64,000 nucleotides of DNA from an uncultured Oscillospiraceae bacterium (GCA_934448295.1 CAKSEY010000004.1:185814-249813), one strand, 5' to 3'; shown: positions 32,672 through 41,992, counted from the first letter of the stretch. Translations and numbers: made by a program. Notes: a model not told the origin generated them from the letters alone.

Positions 32672-32705
32672 TCTTACAAAAAGTCTGACATAAATCTTAC
32701 AAAAA
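32672..32705. promoter_or_regulatory. Direct-repeat operator, Pho-box-like
   Basis: TCTTACAAAAA (32672-32682), TCTGACATAAA (32684-32694) and TCTTACAAAAA (32695-32705): three units at 11-12 base pitch, the spacing expected for side-by-side OmpR/PhoP-class monomers. It lies between the divergent regulator and dehydrogenase genes. Confidence 0.55.
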
Positions 32706-32773
32706 TCTTAAATCGCATAAATCGCAGTGCGGAGCAGAAAATAATTGCGAATAAACCGCAAGGAGCGCTGAAA

Positions 32774-33754
32774 ATGGAAAAAATCGCATTTTTTGATACC
32801 AAGCCCTACGACCGGATATGGTTCGACGGGCTGAACAGGGAATTTGAGATAGAATACTTTGAAAGCCGCCTGCGCCCGGAATCCGTCCGGCTGACCGAGG
32901 GATTCCGCGCGGTGTGCGCTTTCGTGAACGACGACATCGGCGAAAGGACCGTGCAGGGTCTGGCGGCCAACGGTGTGGAATTAGTCGCCATGAGGTGCGC
33001 GGGCTACAACAATGTCGCCCTGGGCGCCGCCCGGGGAAAGCTCCGGGTGGTGAGGGTCCCGGCGTACTCTCCCTATGCGGTGGCGGAGCACGCAATGGGC
33101 ATGATACTGATGCTGAACCGAAAGCTCCACAAGGCGTATATCCGCACCAGGGACTTCAATTTCAGCCTGAACGGGCTTATGGGGTTCGACCTCCACGGCA
33201 AGACCGCCGGGGTGATAGGCACCGGAAAGATCGGGCGGACTTTCATCGACATCTGCCGCGGCTTCGGAATGAACGTGATTGCAAACGACCCGTTCCCCGC
33301 AGAAAACAGCGAGATAACCTACGTCAGCCGGGAGGAGCTTTTCCGGCAGTCGGATATAATCTCGCTGCACTGCCCTCTCACCGAGGACACCCGCTACATT
33401 ATAAACGAGCACGCTCTGTCGCTGATGAAGCCGGAGACCCTCATCGTGAACACCTCCCGTGGGAAGCTTATCGACAGCGAGGCTCTTCTGGCGGCGCTGA
33501 ACGAAAAGCGGATAGGCGGCGCGGCTCTCGACGTTTACGAGGAGGAGACCGACCTGTTCTTCGAGGACAACTCCGACAAGCTGATAACGGACGACACGCT
33601 GTCTCTGCTGGTCTCCCGCCCGAATGTGCTGATAACCTCGCACCAGGCATTTTTCACCAGGGAGGCTATGCAGAGCATTGCTGAGACCACTCTGCAAAGC
33701 ATAAGCGACTTTTTCGCCGGGCGGGAGCTTAAATACGAAATAAGAAAGGACTGA
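32774..33754 (+). CDS. D-2-hydroxyacid dehydrogenase, probably D-lactate dehydrogenase
   Basis: 326 residues. NAD-dependent reduction of a 2-keto acid, most likely pyruvate to D-lactate during fermentation. Features: MRCAGYNNVAL near residue 75, NAD-binding GVIGTGKIGRTF, catalytic arginine in VNTSRGKLID, and the ALDVYEEETDLFFED segment followed by the catalytic histidine in ITSHQAFFT, all typical of LdhA-type enzymes. AAGGAG lies seven bases before the ATG. The PdaA-like gene follows by four bases, so the two are cotranscribed. Confidence 0.9.
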   Translation: MEKIAFFDTKPYDRIWFDGLNREFEIEYFESRLRPESVRLTEGFRAVCAFVNDDIGERTVQGLAANGVELVAMRCAGYNNVALGAARGKLRVVRVPAYSPYAVAEHAMGMILMLNRKLHKAYIRTRDFNFSLNGLMGFDLHGKTAGVIGTGKIGRTFIDICRGFGMNVIANDPFPAENSEITYVSREELFRQSDIISLHCPLTEDTRYIINEHALSLMKPETLIVNTSRGKLIDSEALLAALNEKRIGGAALDVYEEETDLFFEDNSDKLITDDTLSLLVSRPNVLITSHQAFFTREAMQSIAETTLQSISDFFAGRELKYEIRKD

Positions 33755-33758
33755 TAGC

Positions 33759-34517
33759 ATGAGAATTCTGCCGGTAACGATAGCGGTAGTCGCCGCTGCG
33801 GCTCCGTCCATATCCGAATATTCGCGGTTCGAGAACCTCGACAACACAAAGGTCGCCTACGGAATGGGCGTGGAGACCGACTCGCAGAACCGCCCGCTGG
33901 GGGCGATACAGGCGCAGAAACAGTATGGAGAGCTGGGCGGACTGTTCATCGGGGAAAGCGACAGGCAGCGGATATGGCTGACCTTTGACGAGGGCTACGA
34001 AAACGGCAAGACCGCCGATATTCTGGACACGCTGAAAGAGAAAAACGTCCGGGCGGTGTTCTTCGTGACATACGACTACTGCAAGCGGAATCCGGAGCTT
34101 GTGAAGCGCATGATAGCAGAAGGTCACACGGTGGGAAACCACACATGGAGCCACCCGTCGCTGCCGGAGTGCTCCCCGGACGAGCTGTACTCGGAGCTTT
34201 CACTGCTGCACGAATACGTCCGGGACAACTTCGGGTATGAGATGTACGTCATGCGCCCGCCCAAGGGTGAATTCTCCGAGCGGGTGCTCGCCTGCGCAAA
34301 GGAGCTCGGCTACACTACCGTGCTGTGGAGCTTCGCCTACCCGGACTGGGACGTGAACAACCAGCCCGACCCGGAGCAGGCTTTCGAGAAGATAACCGGG
34401 AAATCGCACAACGGCGCGGTTTACCTGCTTCACGCGGTGTCAGAGACGAACGCTTCGATTCTCGGCAGGGTCATTGACTACTGGCGCGCGAACGGCTACG
34501 TTATTTCTCCAATGTAA
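33759..34517 (+). CDS. pdaA: Polysaccharide deacetylase, PdaA-like
   Basis: 252 residues with an N-terminal signal-like segment. NodB-type deacetylase domain: catalytic Asp in WLTFDEGYENG, zinc histidines in GNHTWSHPSLPE, then MRPPKGEFSERVL and VLWSFAYPDWD. This combination is that of PdaA, which removes the acetyl group from muramic acid on the way to the delta-lactam of spore cortex peptidoglycan. It hints that the organism can sporulate or kept the gene for vegetative wall change. A terminator follows. Confidence 0.85.
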   Translation: MRILPVTIAVVAAAAPSISEYSRFENLDNTKVAYGMGVETDSQNRPLGAIQAQKQYGELGGLFIGESDRQRIWLTFDEGYENGKTADILDTLKEKNVRAVFFVTYDYCKRNPELVKRMIAEGHTVGNHTWSHPSLPECSPDELYSELSLLHEYVRDNFGYEMYVMRPPKGEFSERVLACAKELGYTTVLWSFAYPDWDVNNQPDPEQAFEKITGKSHNGAVYLLHAVSETNASILGRVIDYWRANGYVISPM

Positions 34518-34524
34518 TTATAAA

Positions 34525-34551
34525 CGGGCGGAATTTAAGCGATTCCGCCCG
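34525..34551. terminator. Bidirectional terminator
   Basis: Ten-base stem CGGGCGGAAT/ATTCCGCCCG with flanking A and T runs, between convergent genes. Confidence 0.85.
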
Positions 34552-34556
34552 AAAAT

Positions 34557-35453
34557 TTATTCTGCCGTTACGCTTCCTGAGAGCTGTTCGGAAAGCGCCT
34601 TAAAGACCTCCGAAAGTCTTGCGGAGGGGCGCTCGAACCTCTCAGCGGGGACGAAAAGCACCTTTGCGCCGGATGATATCATTCCGGAATACGCGGCGTT
34701 TCCGGAAATATCCGCTTCGGTAAGGCTGTCTGCGGCTATGATGTACTGCGGCGCTTCCGTTTCCTCGGATAACTCCGCGTAGCCAACGCCAGTGCAGAGA
34801 TTCCGCCCGCAGAGGGAAAGCACGGCGCTTTCAAAGGTATCAGTGCCTGCGGCAGTGAGCTTCGGGGTTACATATATAAATGTCCCGAGCTCCACGCCGG
34901 AAGCGGAGCTTTTAAGCCCGGAAACCGCCTTTTCCGCCGCAGCTTTTCCGGCTTCGCCGCCGGAGAAAGTCTCGGCAACTGTGCCGTACAGCTTCCCGAA
35001 ATCCTCCAGCGTTTTCGGCGCTGAGAGCGTCACCACCGTTATCCCGGCGGAATCAAGCGTATACATCTCGCGCTCGGCAAGCGCGGACATGGTGAAAACC
35101 ACGTCCGGGGAAAGCTCCGTCAGCTTGTCGATATCAGGATTTTCGCTGCTGCCCGCCGTGACCTCCGGAAGCCCGTCCGGGTAGTCGCAGTAACGGCTGA
35201 CGGCGCATAATCTGTCGGAATATCCCAGCTCCGCGAGGATCTCAGTCGCCGCCGGGGAAAGGCTGGCGATACGCTCCGGCTCGGATTTTATCTCCGTGCC
35301 GTCCGGGAGCTTCACCGGGAACAGCCCCGGTTCTGCTTCGGCGGTATTTCCGCCAGCGACGATTATCTCCGATGGCACGGAAGATGTCTCGCCATTACAG
35401 CCGGTGAGCGTCACCGCCGCAATAAGTATCGCTGCTGCAAACGTTTTTTTCAT
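34557..35453 (-). CDS. Iron/cobalamin-type ABC transporter substrate-binding lipoprotein
   Basis: 298 residues, lipobox TLTGC. The helical-backbone (cluster III) binding fold is recognisable: RIASLSPAATEILAELGYSDRLCAVSRYCDYP is the BtuF/FecB-type N-terminal motif, read here in part, followed by the LSPDVVFTMSAL and GITVVTLSAPKTLEDF strands. Ligand is probably cobalamin, heme or a siderophore. No permease or ATPase gene is adjacent; instead it ends an operon with the DUF815 and Dus genes, the first base overlapping the former. Its transporter must lie elsewhere. Confidence 0.85.
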   Translation of the reverse strand: MKKTFAAAILIAAVTLTGCNGETSSVPSEIIVAGGNTAEAEPGLFPVKLPDGTEIKSEPERIASLSPAATEILAELGYSDRLCAVSRYCDYPDGLPEVTAGSSENPDIDKLTELSPDVVFTMSALAEREMYTLDSAGITVVTLSAPKTLEDFGKLYGTVAETFSGGEAGKAAAEKAVSGLKSSASGVELGTFIYVTPKLTAAGTDTFESAVLSLCGRNLCTGVGYAELSEETEAPQYIIAADSLTEADISGNAAYSGMISSGAKVLFVPAERFERPSARLSEVFKALSEQLSGSVTAE

Positions 35454-36655
35454 CAGTAATCCAATCCCAGTTCAATGCGCGAGCTGAGCCAGTCTGTGAA
35501 CTGCCGCGCAATTCTCGGGGAGCGCCCGCCGCGCTTTATCGCGAAGCGCTCTGCGGCGGCTGTAAGCTCGCTGTCGTCTATGTCTATCTCCCTGTCCTCG
35601 GCGAGTTTTCTCACGATATCGAGGAATATCTCGCGGTTGGGCTGAGTGAACGTTATGAAAAGCCCGAAGCGGTCTGCAAGGGACATACTCTCGTCCACCG
35701 CGTCGCTTCTGCCTATGCTGTCGACGGAGCGGTCGCCGTTGGTTTCCTTTATCAGCTTGCGGCGGTTGGTGGTGGAGTAGATCAGGATATTGTCCGGGCG
35801 CGCGGACAGGCTGCCGTCAAGGGTCGCCTTGAGTATTCCGAAGCGCTCGTCGTCCTCGGTGAACGCAAGGTCGTCTATGGTCACGATGAAGCGCAGCGGT
35901 ACGTCCTTCAGCATATCGAAAAGCTCCGGCAGACCAGCAATCTCGGACTTCGGAAGCTCAACCATGCGCAGCTCCTCGTATTTGTTCAGTATGGCCTTTA
36001 TCGTGGAGGATTTGCCGCAGCCTCGGTCGCCGTAAAGCAGCACGTTCTGCGCGGGAAGCCCGTTCAGGAACGCAAGCGTATTCTCTACCACCTGTCCGCG
36101 CTGGAACTCGTAGTTCTTGAGGTCCGTCAGGCGGATAGGGTCGATATTCTCGATGGGCACCAGCCTGCCGTCCTTGTAGGCGAAGGCCTTGTATTTCGCG
36201 AATTCCCCGGTGCCGTTCTTCGCGGCATATTTAAGCAGACGGTCGGCGGTCAGCGTGAACTTTCCGCTTTCGTACTCCGGAAGCGCGGAGTAATCCGCAG
36301 TAGCGCCGTCAAGGGAGGAAAGCGCGCCCTTTACTGCGGCAGCGGTGTACTCCCTGACGACCCTTTTCAGCAGCGCGATATCATAGGCGAGAGCCTTCTT
36401 GCGCGGCTCGGTGGGCTGCTTTACGGTCATTGCGAAAAGCGAGGACTTTGAGTACATAACAGCGTCCGTGAGGTACTCGCCCAGGGTCTTTCCGGTCATG
36501 AGAAGCTCTGAGCAGATGTTGGCGTAGCCTTTCAGGCGCTCCTCCTCGGTCTTTCCGGAATCCAGCCATCTTATGCCGCGCGCAAACAGCACGTTATCGT
36601 TGAATATCTCCTGAAATACCATAAGAGGCGGGATTTTTTCTTCACATACTTTCAT
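35453..36655 (-). CDS. DUF815-family AAA ATP-binding protein
   Basis: 400 residues. An N-terminal helical region (about 1-190) precedes an AAA module with Walker A GDRGCGKSSTI and Walker B FIVTIDDLAF, then a sensor-like LIYSTTNRRKLIKE and a C-terminal lid. DUF815 proteins are common in Firmicutes and of unknown function. The start overlaps the dus gene by 14 bases and the end overlaps the binding-protein gene by one base, a tight operon. Confidence 0.9.
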   Translation of the reverse strand: MKVCEEKIPPLMVFQEIFNDNVLFARGIRWLDSGKTEEERLKGYANICSELLMTGKTLGEYLTDAVMYSKSSLFAMTVKQPTEPRKKALAYDIALLKRVVREYTAAAVKGALSSLDGATADYSALPEYESGKFTLTADRLLKYAAKNGTGEFAKYKAFAYKDGRLVPIENIDPIRLTDLKNYEFQRGQVVENTLAFLNGLPAQNVLLYGDRGCGKSSTIKAILNKYEELRMVELPKSEIAGLPELFDMLKDVPLRFIVTIDDLAFTEDDERFGILKATLDGSLSARPDNILIYSTTNRRKLIKETNGDRSVDSIGRSDAVDESMSLADRFGLFITFTQPNREIFLDIVRKLAEDREIDIDDSELTAAAERFAIKRGGRSPRIARQFTDWLSSRIELGLDY

Positions 36656-37637
36656 TGTCTTTTTCTCCTTGTTCTGTCTTGATTTCTTCTATAAGGCGCT
36701 CTAATTGTTCGAGCGTGGTAAGCTCGCTGCACAGGTTGCGGAATCTCGCCGCGCCCTGCATTCCTTTAAGATACCACGAAGCCGGGCGGCGGGCTTCCTT
36801 CATGCCGATTTTTTCGCCCTTGTCGGACACTATCAGCCGGATATGCCGCCGCATTATTTCCAGGCGCTCCTCCGGTGAGGGGTCGGGGGAATAGCTCCCG
36901 GTCTCAAGGTACTCGCGTATCTGCCGGAAAAGCCACGGTCTGCCGTAGCTCCCCCTGCCGACCATGACCAGGTCGCAGCCGGTGTATTCGTACATTTCGC
37001 GGCAGAGCTCCGGGGTGGATACGTCGCCGTTGCCTATCACCGGAATGCTCACCGCCTGCTTTACGGCGCGGATAACGTCCCAGTCCGCCTTGCCGGAATA
37101 GAGCTGCGTTTTTGTCCGCCCGTGGACTGCGACCGCCGCCGCGCCGCTCCGCTCCGCTATCTGCGCCATCTGGACGGCGTTTATGCTGTTCTCGTCCCAG
37201 CCGGCGCGTATCTTCACCGTCACCGGCACGGAAGCGGCTTCCACCGCCGCACGGACTACCTCGCCGAAAAGCTCCGGGGTTTTCATCAGCGCGCTGCCCG
37301 CGCCCCCGGAAACTATCTTCGGCATGGGGCAGCCGGAGTTTATGTCGATTATGTCCGGCTGGAATTTTTCGGCTATCTTCACTGCCGCCGCCATGAATTC
37401 AGGCTCGGCGCCAAATAGCTGCACCGCCATCGGGCGCTCCCCCGGAGTCACCGAAAGCAGCTCCGCAGTTTTCCTGTCGTTGTAGCAGAGCCCCTTGCAG
37501 CTTGCCATCTCCCCTACGACATACGCGGCTCCGTATTCCTTTGCCATCTGTCGGTAGGCGCGGTCGGCAACGCTCGCCATCGGGGCAAGCGCGGCGGTCT
37601 TTTCTATCCTGACCCCGCCTATCTCGGTATATTTCAT
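36642..37637 (-). CDS. dusB: tRNA-dihydrouridine synthase
   Basis: 331 residues. Flavoenzyme reducing uridine in tRNA to dihydrouridine. FMN barrel motifs: ALAPMASVADRAYRQ, DINSGCPMPKIVSGGAGSALM with the catalytic cysteine, AVHGRTKTQLYSG, and IGNGDVSTPE. DusB-type by overall pattern; the subtype is inferred. First gene of the dus-DUF815-binding protein operon. Confidence 0.92.
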   Translation of the reverse strand: MKYTEIGGVRIEKTAALAPMASVADRAYRQMAKEYGAAYVVGEMASCKGLCYNDRKTAELLSVTPGERPMAVQLFGAEPEFMAAAVKIAEKFQPDIIDINSGCPMPKIVSGGAGSALMKTPELFGEVVRAAVEAASVPVTVKIRAGWDENSINAVQMAQIAERSGAAAVAVHGRTKTQLYSGKADWDVIRAVKQAVSIPVIGNGDVSTPELCREMYEYTGCDLVMVGRGSYGRPWLFRQIREYLETGSYSPDPSPEERLEIMRRHIRLIVSDKGEKIGMKEARRPASWYLKGMQGAARFRNLCSELTTLEQLERLIEEIKTEQGEKDNESM

Positions 37638-37709
37638 CGTTTTTCCTCGCGTTCTATCGAAATTTCAAATTATATTGTACCACAAAATCCAAAAGTGTTC
37701 AAGTTGTTC

Positions 37710-37738
37710 TTGTAATTTTCTCAGATTTATGCTATAAT
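37710..37738 (+). promoter_or_regulatory. Promoter of the acyltransferase-like gene
   Basis: TTGTAA (37710-37715), 17-base spacer, TATAAT (37733-37738), 45 bases before the ATG. Confidence 0.65.
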
Positions 37739-37782
37739 GTCATAGATGTTGCACAAACGACCACACATAAGAGGTATGGGAA

Positions 37783-38565
37783 ATGGAAAATACGCAGAAA
37801 AAATCCGGCGCCGGGCGCGTTGGTATCCTCGACGAGATAAGGGGCTTTGCCATAATCTGCATGGTGGTATATCACGCCATGTACGACCTGAAATACATAT
37901 TCGGGCTGGACGTTCCGGTGTTCTTTGAAAGCTGGTTCGATATAATAAGGGATATTTTCGCCGGAACGTTCATATTCATTTCCGGAACGGTCTGCCGGTA
38001 TTCCTCCAACAATATCAAGCGCGGAGCGCAGTGCTTCCTCATCGGAATGATGATGACGTTCATTATGCCGTTCTTCACCAGCAGCACCATCATGTTCGGA
38101 ATACTGCACTTCCTCGGGATCAGCATGATACTGTTCGGGCTGGGTCAGAAGCTGTTCGACCTGCTGCCCTCCTGGGTGGGTATCGCGGCGAGCGTACTGC
38201 TTTTCGTGCTGACCATGAACGTGCAGCTCTCCTATGTCAGCGGTATCCTCACCACCGGATATATCGGGATACCCGGGCTGTTTCAGCTCCATCTGCCTAT
38301 GCAGGCTTATGATGTGGGCGTGCTGTTCCCGCTGGGGCTGCACGACGCGTCGTTCGCTTCCTCGGATTACTTCCCTATGCTGCCGTGGTTCTTCCTGTTC
38401 ATCGCGGGGAGCTATTTCGGAATCATCGCCAAGGACGGCAGGCTGCCGAAATTCTGCTATCCCACCCATATCAGGTGGCTGGCGACAGTCGGGAGATACA
38501 CCATATGGATATATGTGCTCCATCAGCCGGTGCTTTATCTGATATTTTCACTTATTTTTCACTGA
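37783..38565 (+). CDS. DUF1624 / heparan-alpha-glucosaminide N-acetyltransferase-like membrane protein
   Basis: 260 residues with about seven membrane helices. The N-terminal signature GILDEIRGFAIICMVVYHAMYDL, read in part, with the conserved YHAMYDL histidine, and later TIWIYVLHQPVLY, mark the DUF1624/HGSNAT-type acyltransferase fold. Such proteins probably transfer acyl groups to surface glycans across the membrane. Substrate unknown. Monocistronic; GGTATGGG is a weak ribosome site eight bases upstream. Confidence 0.82.
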   Translation: MENTQKKSGAGRVGILDEIRGFAIICMVVYHAMYDLKYIFGLDVPVFFESWFDIIRDIFAGTFIFISGTVCRYSSNNIKRGAQCFLIGMMMTFIMPFFTSSTIMFGILHFLGISMILFGLGQKLFDLLPSWVGIAASVLLFVLTMNVQLSYVSGILTTGYIGIPGLFQLHLPMQAYDVGVLFPLGLHDASFASSDYFPMLPWFFLFIAGSYFGIIAKDGRLPKFCYPTHIRWLATVGRYTIWIYVLHQPVLYLIFSLIFH

Positions 38566-38604
38566 AATACGCTAAATTGTGTCACAAAAGGCATAATTAT
38601 GGAC

Positions 38605-38633
38605 TTGCTTTTTTCCGACAGATGATATATAAT
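38605..38633 (+). promoter_or_regulatory. lon promoter
   Basis: TTGCTT (38605-38610), 17-base spacer, TATAAT (38628-38633). No CIRCE or CtsR-type operator was recognised beside it. Confidence 0.65.
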
Positions 38634-38679
38634 ATATGCTACTACTAAATGAATATTAGGAGAAAGGGGAATTTGATAT

Positions 38680-41115
38680 ATGAGTACAGAAAAGAACACA
38701 GCAAAAAAAACCGTGAACGAAATTATCCCTGCTATTTCCCTGCGGGGTCTGGTCGTATTTCCGTCAATGGTGCTCCATTTCGACGTCGGGAGGGAGCGCT
38801 CCGTAAACGCGCTCAAGGCGGCGGCTGACGGCTCCGGGCGCATTTTCCTGGTGGCGCAGCGGGACGCGGCAGTCACCGACCCGGAGCTTTCCGATATGTA
38901 CGAGGTCGGCGTTATCGCAGAGGTGCGCCAGCTACTCACCACCCCGGACGGCTCCACCAGAGTGCTTGTCGAGGGTCTCACCCGCGCAAGGCGGGTAAAG
39001 CAGACGGCGGGCAGGGACTACCTTGAATTTGAGGTAAAGGAGCTGCCGCAGCGCTCCGCGCCGATTTCCGACAGCACAGCCGCAGCAGCTCTGCGCACGC
39101 TGAAAAACGTTTTCGCGGAGTACGCGCAGGTCTCCCCGAGAATGCCCCGGGAGCTCTTTGAGGGCATAATGAGCGAGGAAGACCTCGGCGAACTGTTCGA
39201 AAAGGTAGTTTTCAACGTTGTGCTCAAGGTCGAGGACAAGCAGGCGCTGCTTGAAGCAAACGGACTTCTGCGCCGAGTGAAAATGCTCATTGCAATGCTC
39301 GAAAGCGAGATTGAAATAATCGAGACCGAAATCGACATTCAGGAGCAGGTCAAGGAGCAGGTCGACAAGAACCAGCGCGAATATTACCTGCGGGAGCAGC
39401 TCCGCGCGATTTACAGGCAGCTTGGCGAGGGCGACAATCCTCAGGAGGAAGCGGACGGCTACATAGAAAAAATCAGGGCGCTGAATCTCTCCGACGAGAT
39501 AACCGAAAAGCTGGTCGGCGAGGCGCAGAAGCTGGTGAAGATGTCCTACTCCTCCCAGGAGGCGGGCGTTATCCGCGGCTACCTTGATACCGTGCTCGAG
39601 CTTCCGTGGAACGTCAAGACCAAGGATAAGCTGGATATAGACAAGGTTCAGAAGCAGCTCGACAAGGATCACTACGGGCTGAAAAAGGTAAAGGAACGTA
39701 TCACTGAGATAATCTCTGTGCGCGCTATGGCTCCCGACGTAAAGGGGCAGATAATCTGCCTGTACGGCCCTCCCGGAGTCGGCAAGACCTCCATCGGAAA
39801 GTCCATTGCGACTGCCCTCGGCAGAAATTACGCGCGCATTTCTCTCGGCGGCGTACATGATGAAGCCGAGATACGCGGCCACAGAAAGACCTACATCGGC
39901 GCTATGCCCGGACGTATCGCGGCGGCTCTGAAGCAGGCAAAGAGCATGAATCCCGTGCTGCTGCTGGACGAGATCGACAAGATGGGCAGCGACTACAAGG
40001 GCGACCCCGCTTCCGCTATGCTGGAAGTCCTCGACAGCGAACAGAACACCACGTTCACCGACCACTTCCTTGAGATACCGCTGGATCTCAGCGACGTGCT
40101 TTTCATCACGACCGCAAACAGCCTGGACACCATCCCGGCTCCCCTGCTCGACAGAATGGAGATAATCGAGCTTTCCAGCTACACCCGCGAGGAAAAGTTC
40201 AACATAGCAAAGAAGCACCTCCTGCCAAAGCAGCTCAAAAAGCACGGCGAGAAGCCCTCAAACGTGAAGATAACCGACAAGGCGCTGTACTCCGTCATCG
40301 ACTTCTACACAAGAGAAGCCGGCGTAAGAGGTCTGGAGCGCAATATAGCCGATATCTGCCGCAAATCCGCGAAGAAGCTTGTCACAGGCGAGAAAAAGGT
40401 GACGGTCACGGACGAGAACATCACAGATTTCCTCGGCGTGAAAAAGCACCTGCCGGAGCACCTCGCGGCTCACGACGAGGTGGGTCTGGTCAACGGTCTT
40501 GCCTGGACTTCCGTGGGCGGAGTGCTCATGCCGCTTGAAGTCCTCGTGCTGGACGGCACCGGAAAGACCGAATTCACCGGAAGCCTCGGCGAGGTAATGA
40601 AGGAATCCGCAAAGATAGCGGTTTCCCTCACCCGCTCCATCGCCAAGAAATACAACATCGACCCGGAATTCTGGAAAACAAAGGATATCCATGTTCACGC
40701 GCCCGAGGGAGCAGTCCCCAAGGACGGCCCGTCCGCCGGCGTTACGCTCACCACGGCGCTTGTCTCCGCGCTTTCCGGGACGCCCGTGCGCCGCGACGTG
40801 GCAATGACCGGCGAGATAACCCTCCGCGGTAAAGTGCTTGCCATCGGCGGTCTTAAGGAGAAAACAATGGCGGCTTACCGCGCCGGAGTAAAGACCGTGT
40901 GCATCCCCAAGGAGAACGAACCTGACATCGACGAGCTGGACGACGTTGTGAAGAACAACGTGAAGTTCGTTATTGCAGAGGACATCGCCACGGTTCTGGA
41001 AACTGCGCTCGTGCTGCCGAACTGCGCCCCCAAGGAGAAGGCTCCGCTGAAGCGCCGCAGCTCCCGCGCAAAGGCAAAGCCGGAGGAAAAGCTCCCGGCT
41101 CTGACCGCTAACTAA
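38680..41115 (+). CDS. lon: ATP-dependent protease Lon
   Basis: 811 residues. Cytoplasmic serine protease that degrades damaged and regulatory proteins. N-terminal substrate domain (about 15-215), coiled region to about 320, AAA module with Walker A GPPGVGKTS, and a C-terminal protease domain whose catalytic Ser685 lies in PKDGPSAGVTL, with the partner lysine in the GGLKEK segment. A lysine/arginine-rich tail of about 30 residues follows. ysxC lies downstream, the classic lon-ysxC order of Bacillus. Confidence 0.97.
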   Translation: MSTEKNTAKKTVNEIIPAISLRGLVVFPSMVLHFDVGRERSVNALKAAADGSGRIFLVAQRDAAVTDPELSDMYEVGVIAEVRQLLTTPDGSTRVLVEGLTRARRVKQTAGRDYLEFEVKELPQRSAPISDSTAAAALRTLKNVFAEYAQVSPRMPRELFEGIMSEEDLGELFEKVVFNVVLKVEDKQALLEANGLLRRVKMLIAMLESEIEIIETEIDIQEQVKEQVDKNQREYYLREQLRAIYRQLGEGDNPQEEADGYIEKIRALNLSDEITEKLVGEAQKLVKMSYSSQEAGVIRGYLDTVLELPWNVKTKDKLDIDKVQKQLDKDHYGLKKVKERITEIISVRAMAPDVKGQIICLYGPPGVGKTSIGKSIATALGRNYARISLGGVHDEAEIRGHRKTYIGAMPGRIAAALKQAKSMNPVLLLDEIDKMGSDYKGDPASAMLEVLDSEQNTTFTDHFLEIPLDLSDVLFITTANSLDTIPAPLLDRMEIIELSSYTREEKFNIAKKHLLPKQLKKHGEKPSNVKITDKALYSVIDFYTREAGVRGLERNIADICRKSAKKLVTGEKKVTVTDENITDFLGVKKHLPEHLAAHDEVGLVNGLAWTSVGGVLMPLEVLVLDGTGKTEFTGSLGEVMKESAKIAVSLTRSIAKKYNIDPEFWKTKDIHVHAPEGAVPKDGPSAGVTLTTALVSALSGTPVRRDVAMTGEITLRGKVLAIGGLKEKTMAAYRAGVKTVCIPKENEPDIDELDDVVKNNVKFVIAEDIATVLETALVLPNCAPKEKAPLKRRSSRAKAKPEEKLPALTAN

Positions 41116-41126
41116 CGATAATTCCA

Positions 41127-41152
41127 CCGCCGGGGGCGAAATCTCCCGGCGG
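41127..41152. terminator. Hairpin between lon and ysxC
   Basis: Eight-base stem CCGCCGGG/CCCGGCGG. No proper T run follows, so it may stall or partly terminate, or protect the message end, rather than stop transcription. Confidence 0.45.
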
Positions 41153-41170
41153 CTTGATTTAAGGTGACAT

Positions 41171-41773
41171 ATGAACTACAACAACGCAGAATTCTTCACA
41201 TCATACGGCAGCTTTAAGCAGATCCCCCCGTCCGACCGCGCCGAGATAGCGTTTTCCGGGCGCTCAAACGTGGGCAAATCCTCGCTGATAAACAAGATAT
41301 TCAACCGGAAAAGCCTGGCGAGGGTCAGCGCAGTCCCCGGCAAGACCGCCACGATAAACTTTTACAGGCTGGAAAATCTGCATTTCGTCGACCTGCCCGG
41401 ATACGGCTACGCAAAGGTCTCCAAGTCCGAAAAGGAGCGTTGGGGCGGGCTTATCGAGGGATACCTCCACGACGACCGGGAGCTGGCTCTGGTGTTCCAA
41501 CTGATAGATTTCCGCCACCCGCCCACAAAGGACGACGTGATGATGGTGAACTTCCTTATCGACAGCGAGATCCCGTTCGTTGTGGTGCTCACCAAGGCGG
41601 ACAAGCTCTCGAAAAAGCAGCGGGAGGAGCGCCGCGCCGCGCTTATGACCGAGCTTCCCTGCGCTGAGGATATCACAATGATCGAGTTCTCCGCCCAGAC
41701 CGGCGAGGGGCGCGATGATATCCGCGCTATCATCGAAGAAATCGCCGCTGAGGACGAGGAAGAAAAAAACTGA
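41171..41773 (+). CDS. ysxC: Ribosome biogenesis GTP-binding protein YsxC/EngB
   Basis: 200 residues. Essential GTPase for 50S assembly. G1 FSGRSNVGKSSLIN, G2/G3 region GKTATINFY and VDLPGYGYAKV, G4 LTKADKL, G5 FSAQTGEG. Full family length. AAGGTGA lies five bases before the ATG. It directly follows lon and precedes the ribosomal protein leader. Confidence 0.96.
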   Translation: MNYNNAEFFTSYGSFKQIPPSDRAEIAFSGRSNVGKSSLINKIFNRKSLARVSAVPGKTATINFYRLENLHFVDLPGYGYAKVSKSEKERWGGLIEGYLHDDRELALVFQLIDFRHPPTKDDVMMVNFLIDSEIPFVVVLTKADKLSKKQREERRAALMTELPCAEDITMIEFSAQTGEGRDDIRAIIEEIAAEDEEEKN

Positions 41774-41791
41774 AAAATTTTCAGAAAACAC

Positions 41792-41820
41792 TTGACAAAT
41801 CCGATTTGACGTGATATAAT
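41792..41820 (+). promoter_or_regulatory. rplJL promoter
   Basis: TTGACA (41792-41797), 17-base spacer, TATAAT (41815-41820). Confidence 0.88.
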
Positions 41821-41825
41821 AATTA

Positions 41826-41945
41826 TGCTGTTCTGAAGACAGCAGGCTGACGAGAGTCTATAATGGTGCAAGCCGCCTGCCGAGGAATGGGAATTAGATA
41901 AACGTCTACTCCCTTTCTGTGCCTTAACAGAGAGGGATTTTTTTC
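41826..41945 (+). promoter_or_regulatory. Ribosomal protein L10 leader
   Basis: The leader contains CTGAAGACAGCAGGC and GCCGCCTGCCGAGG, the halves of the kink-turn-bearing stem that L10 (with L7/L12) binds in Firmicutes L10 leaders. It ends in an intrinsic terminator. Excess L10(L12)4 binding its own leader would shut the operon. Confidence 0.88.
41910..41944 (+). terminator. Attenuator terminator of the L10 leader
   Basis: Eleven-base stem TCCCTTTCTGT/ACAGAGAGGGA (one wobble), six-base loop, then seven T residues; sits 48 bases before rplJ. Confidence 0.85.
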
Positions 41946-41992
41946 TGATCTCCTTATCTGAACAGCGCAAATTTAGTAAAGGAGTGAAAATT

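Noticed and set aside
38932..40245. 437-codon open frame on minus inside lon
   Set aside because: Antisense shadow of a certain gene; no motif or start signal.
41984..41992. GTG start for rplJ at 41984
   Set aside because: The GTG is within the AAAGGAG ribosome site of the ATG at 41993.
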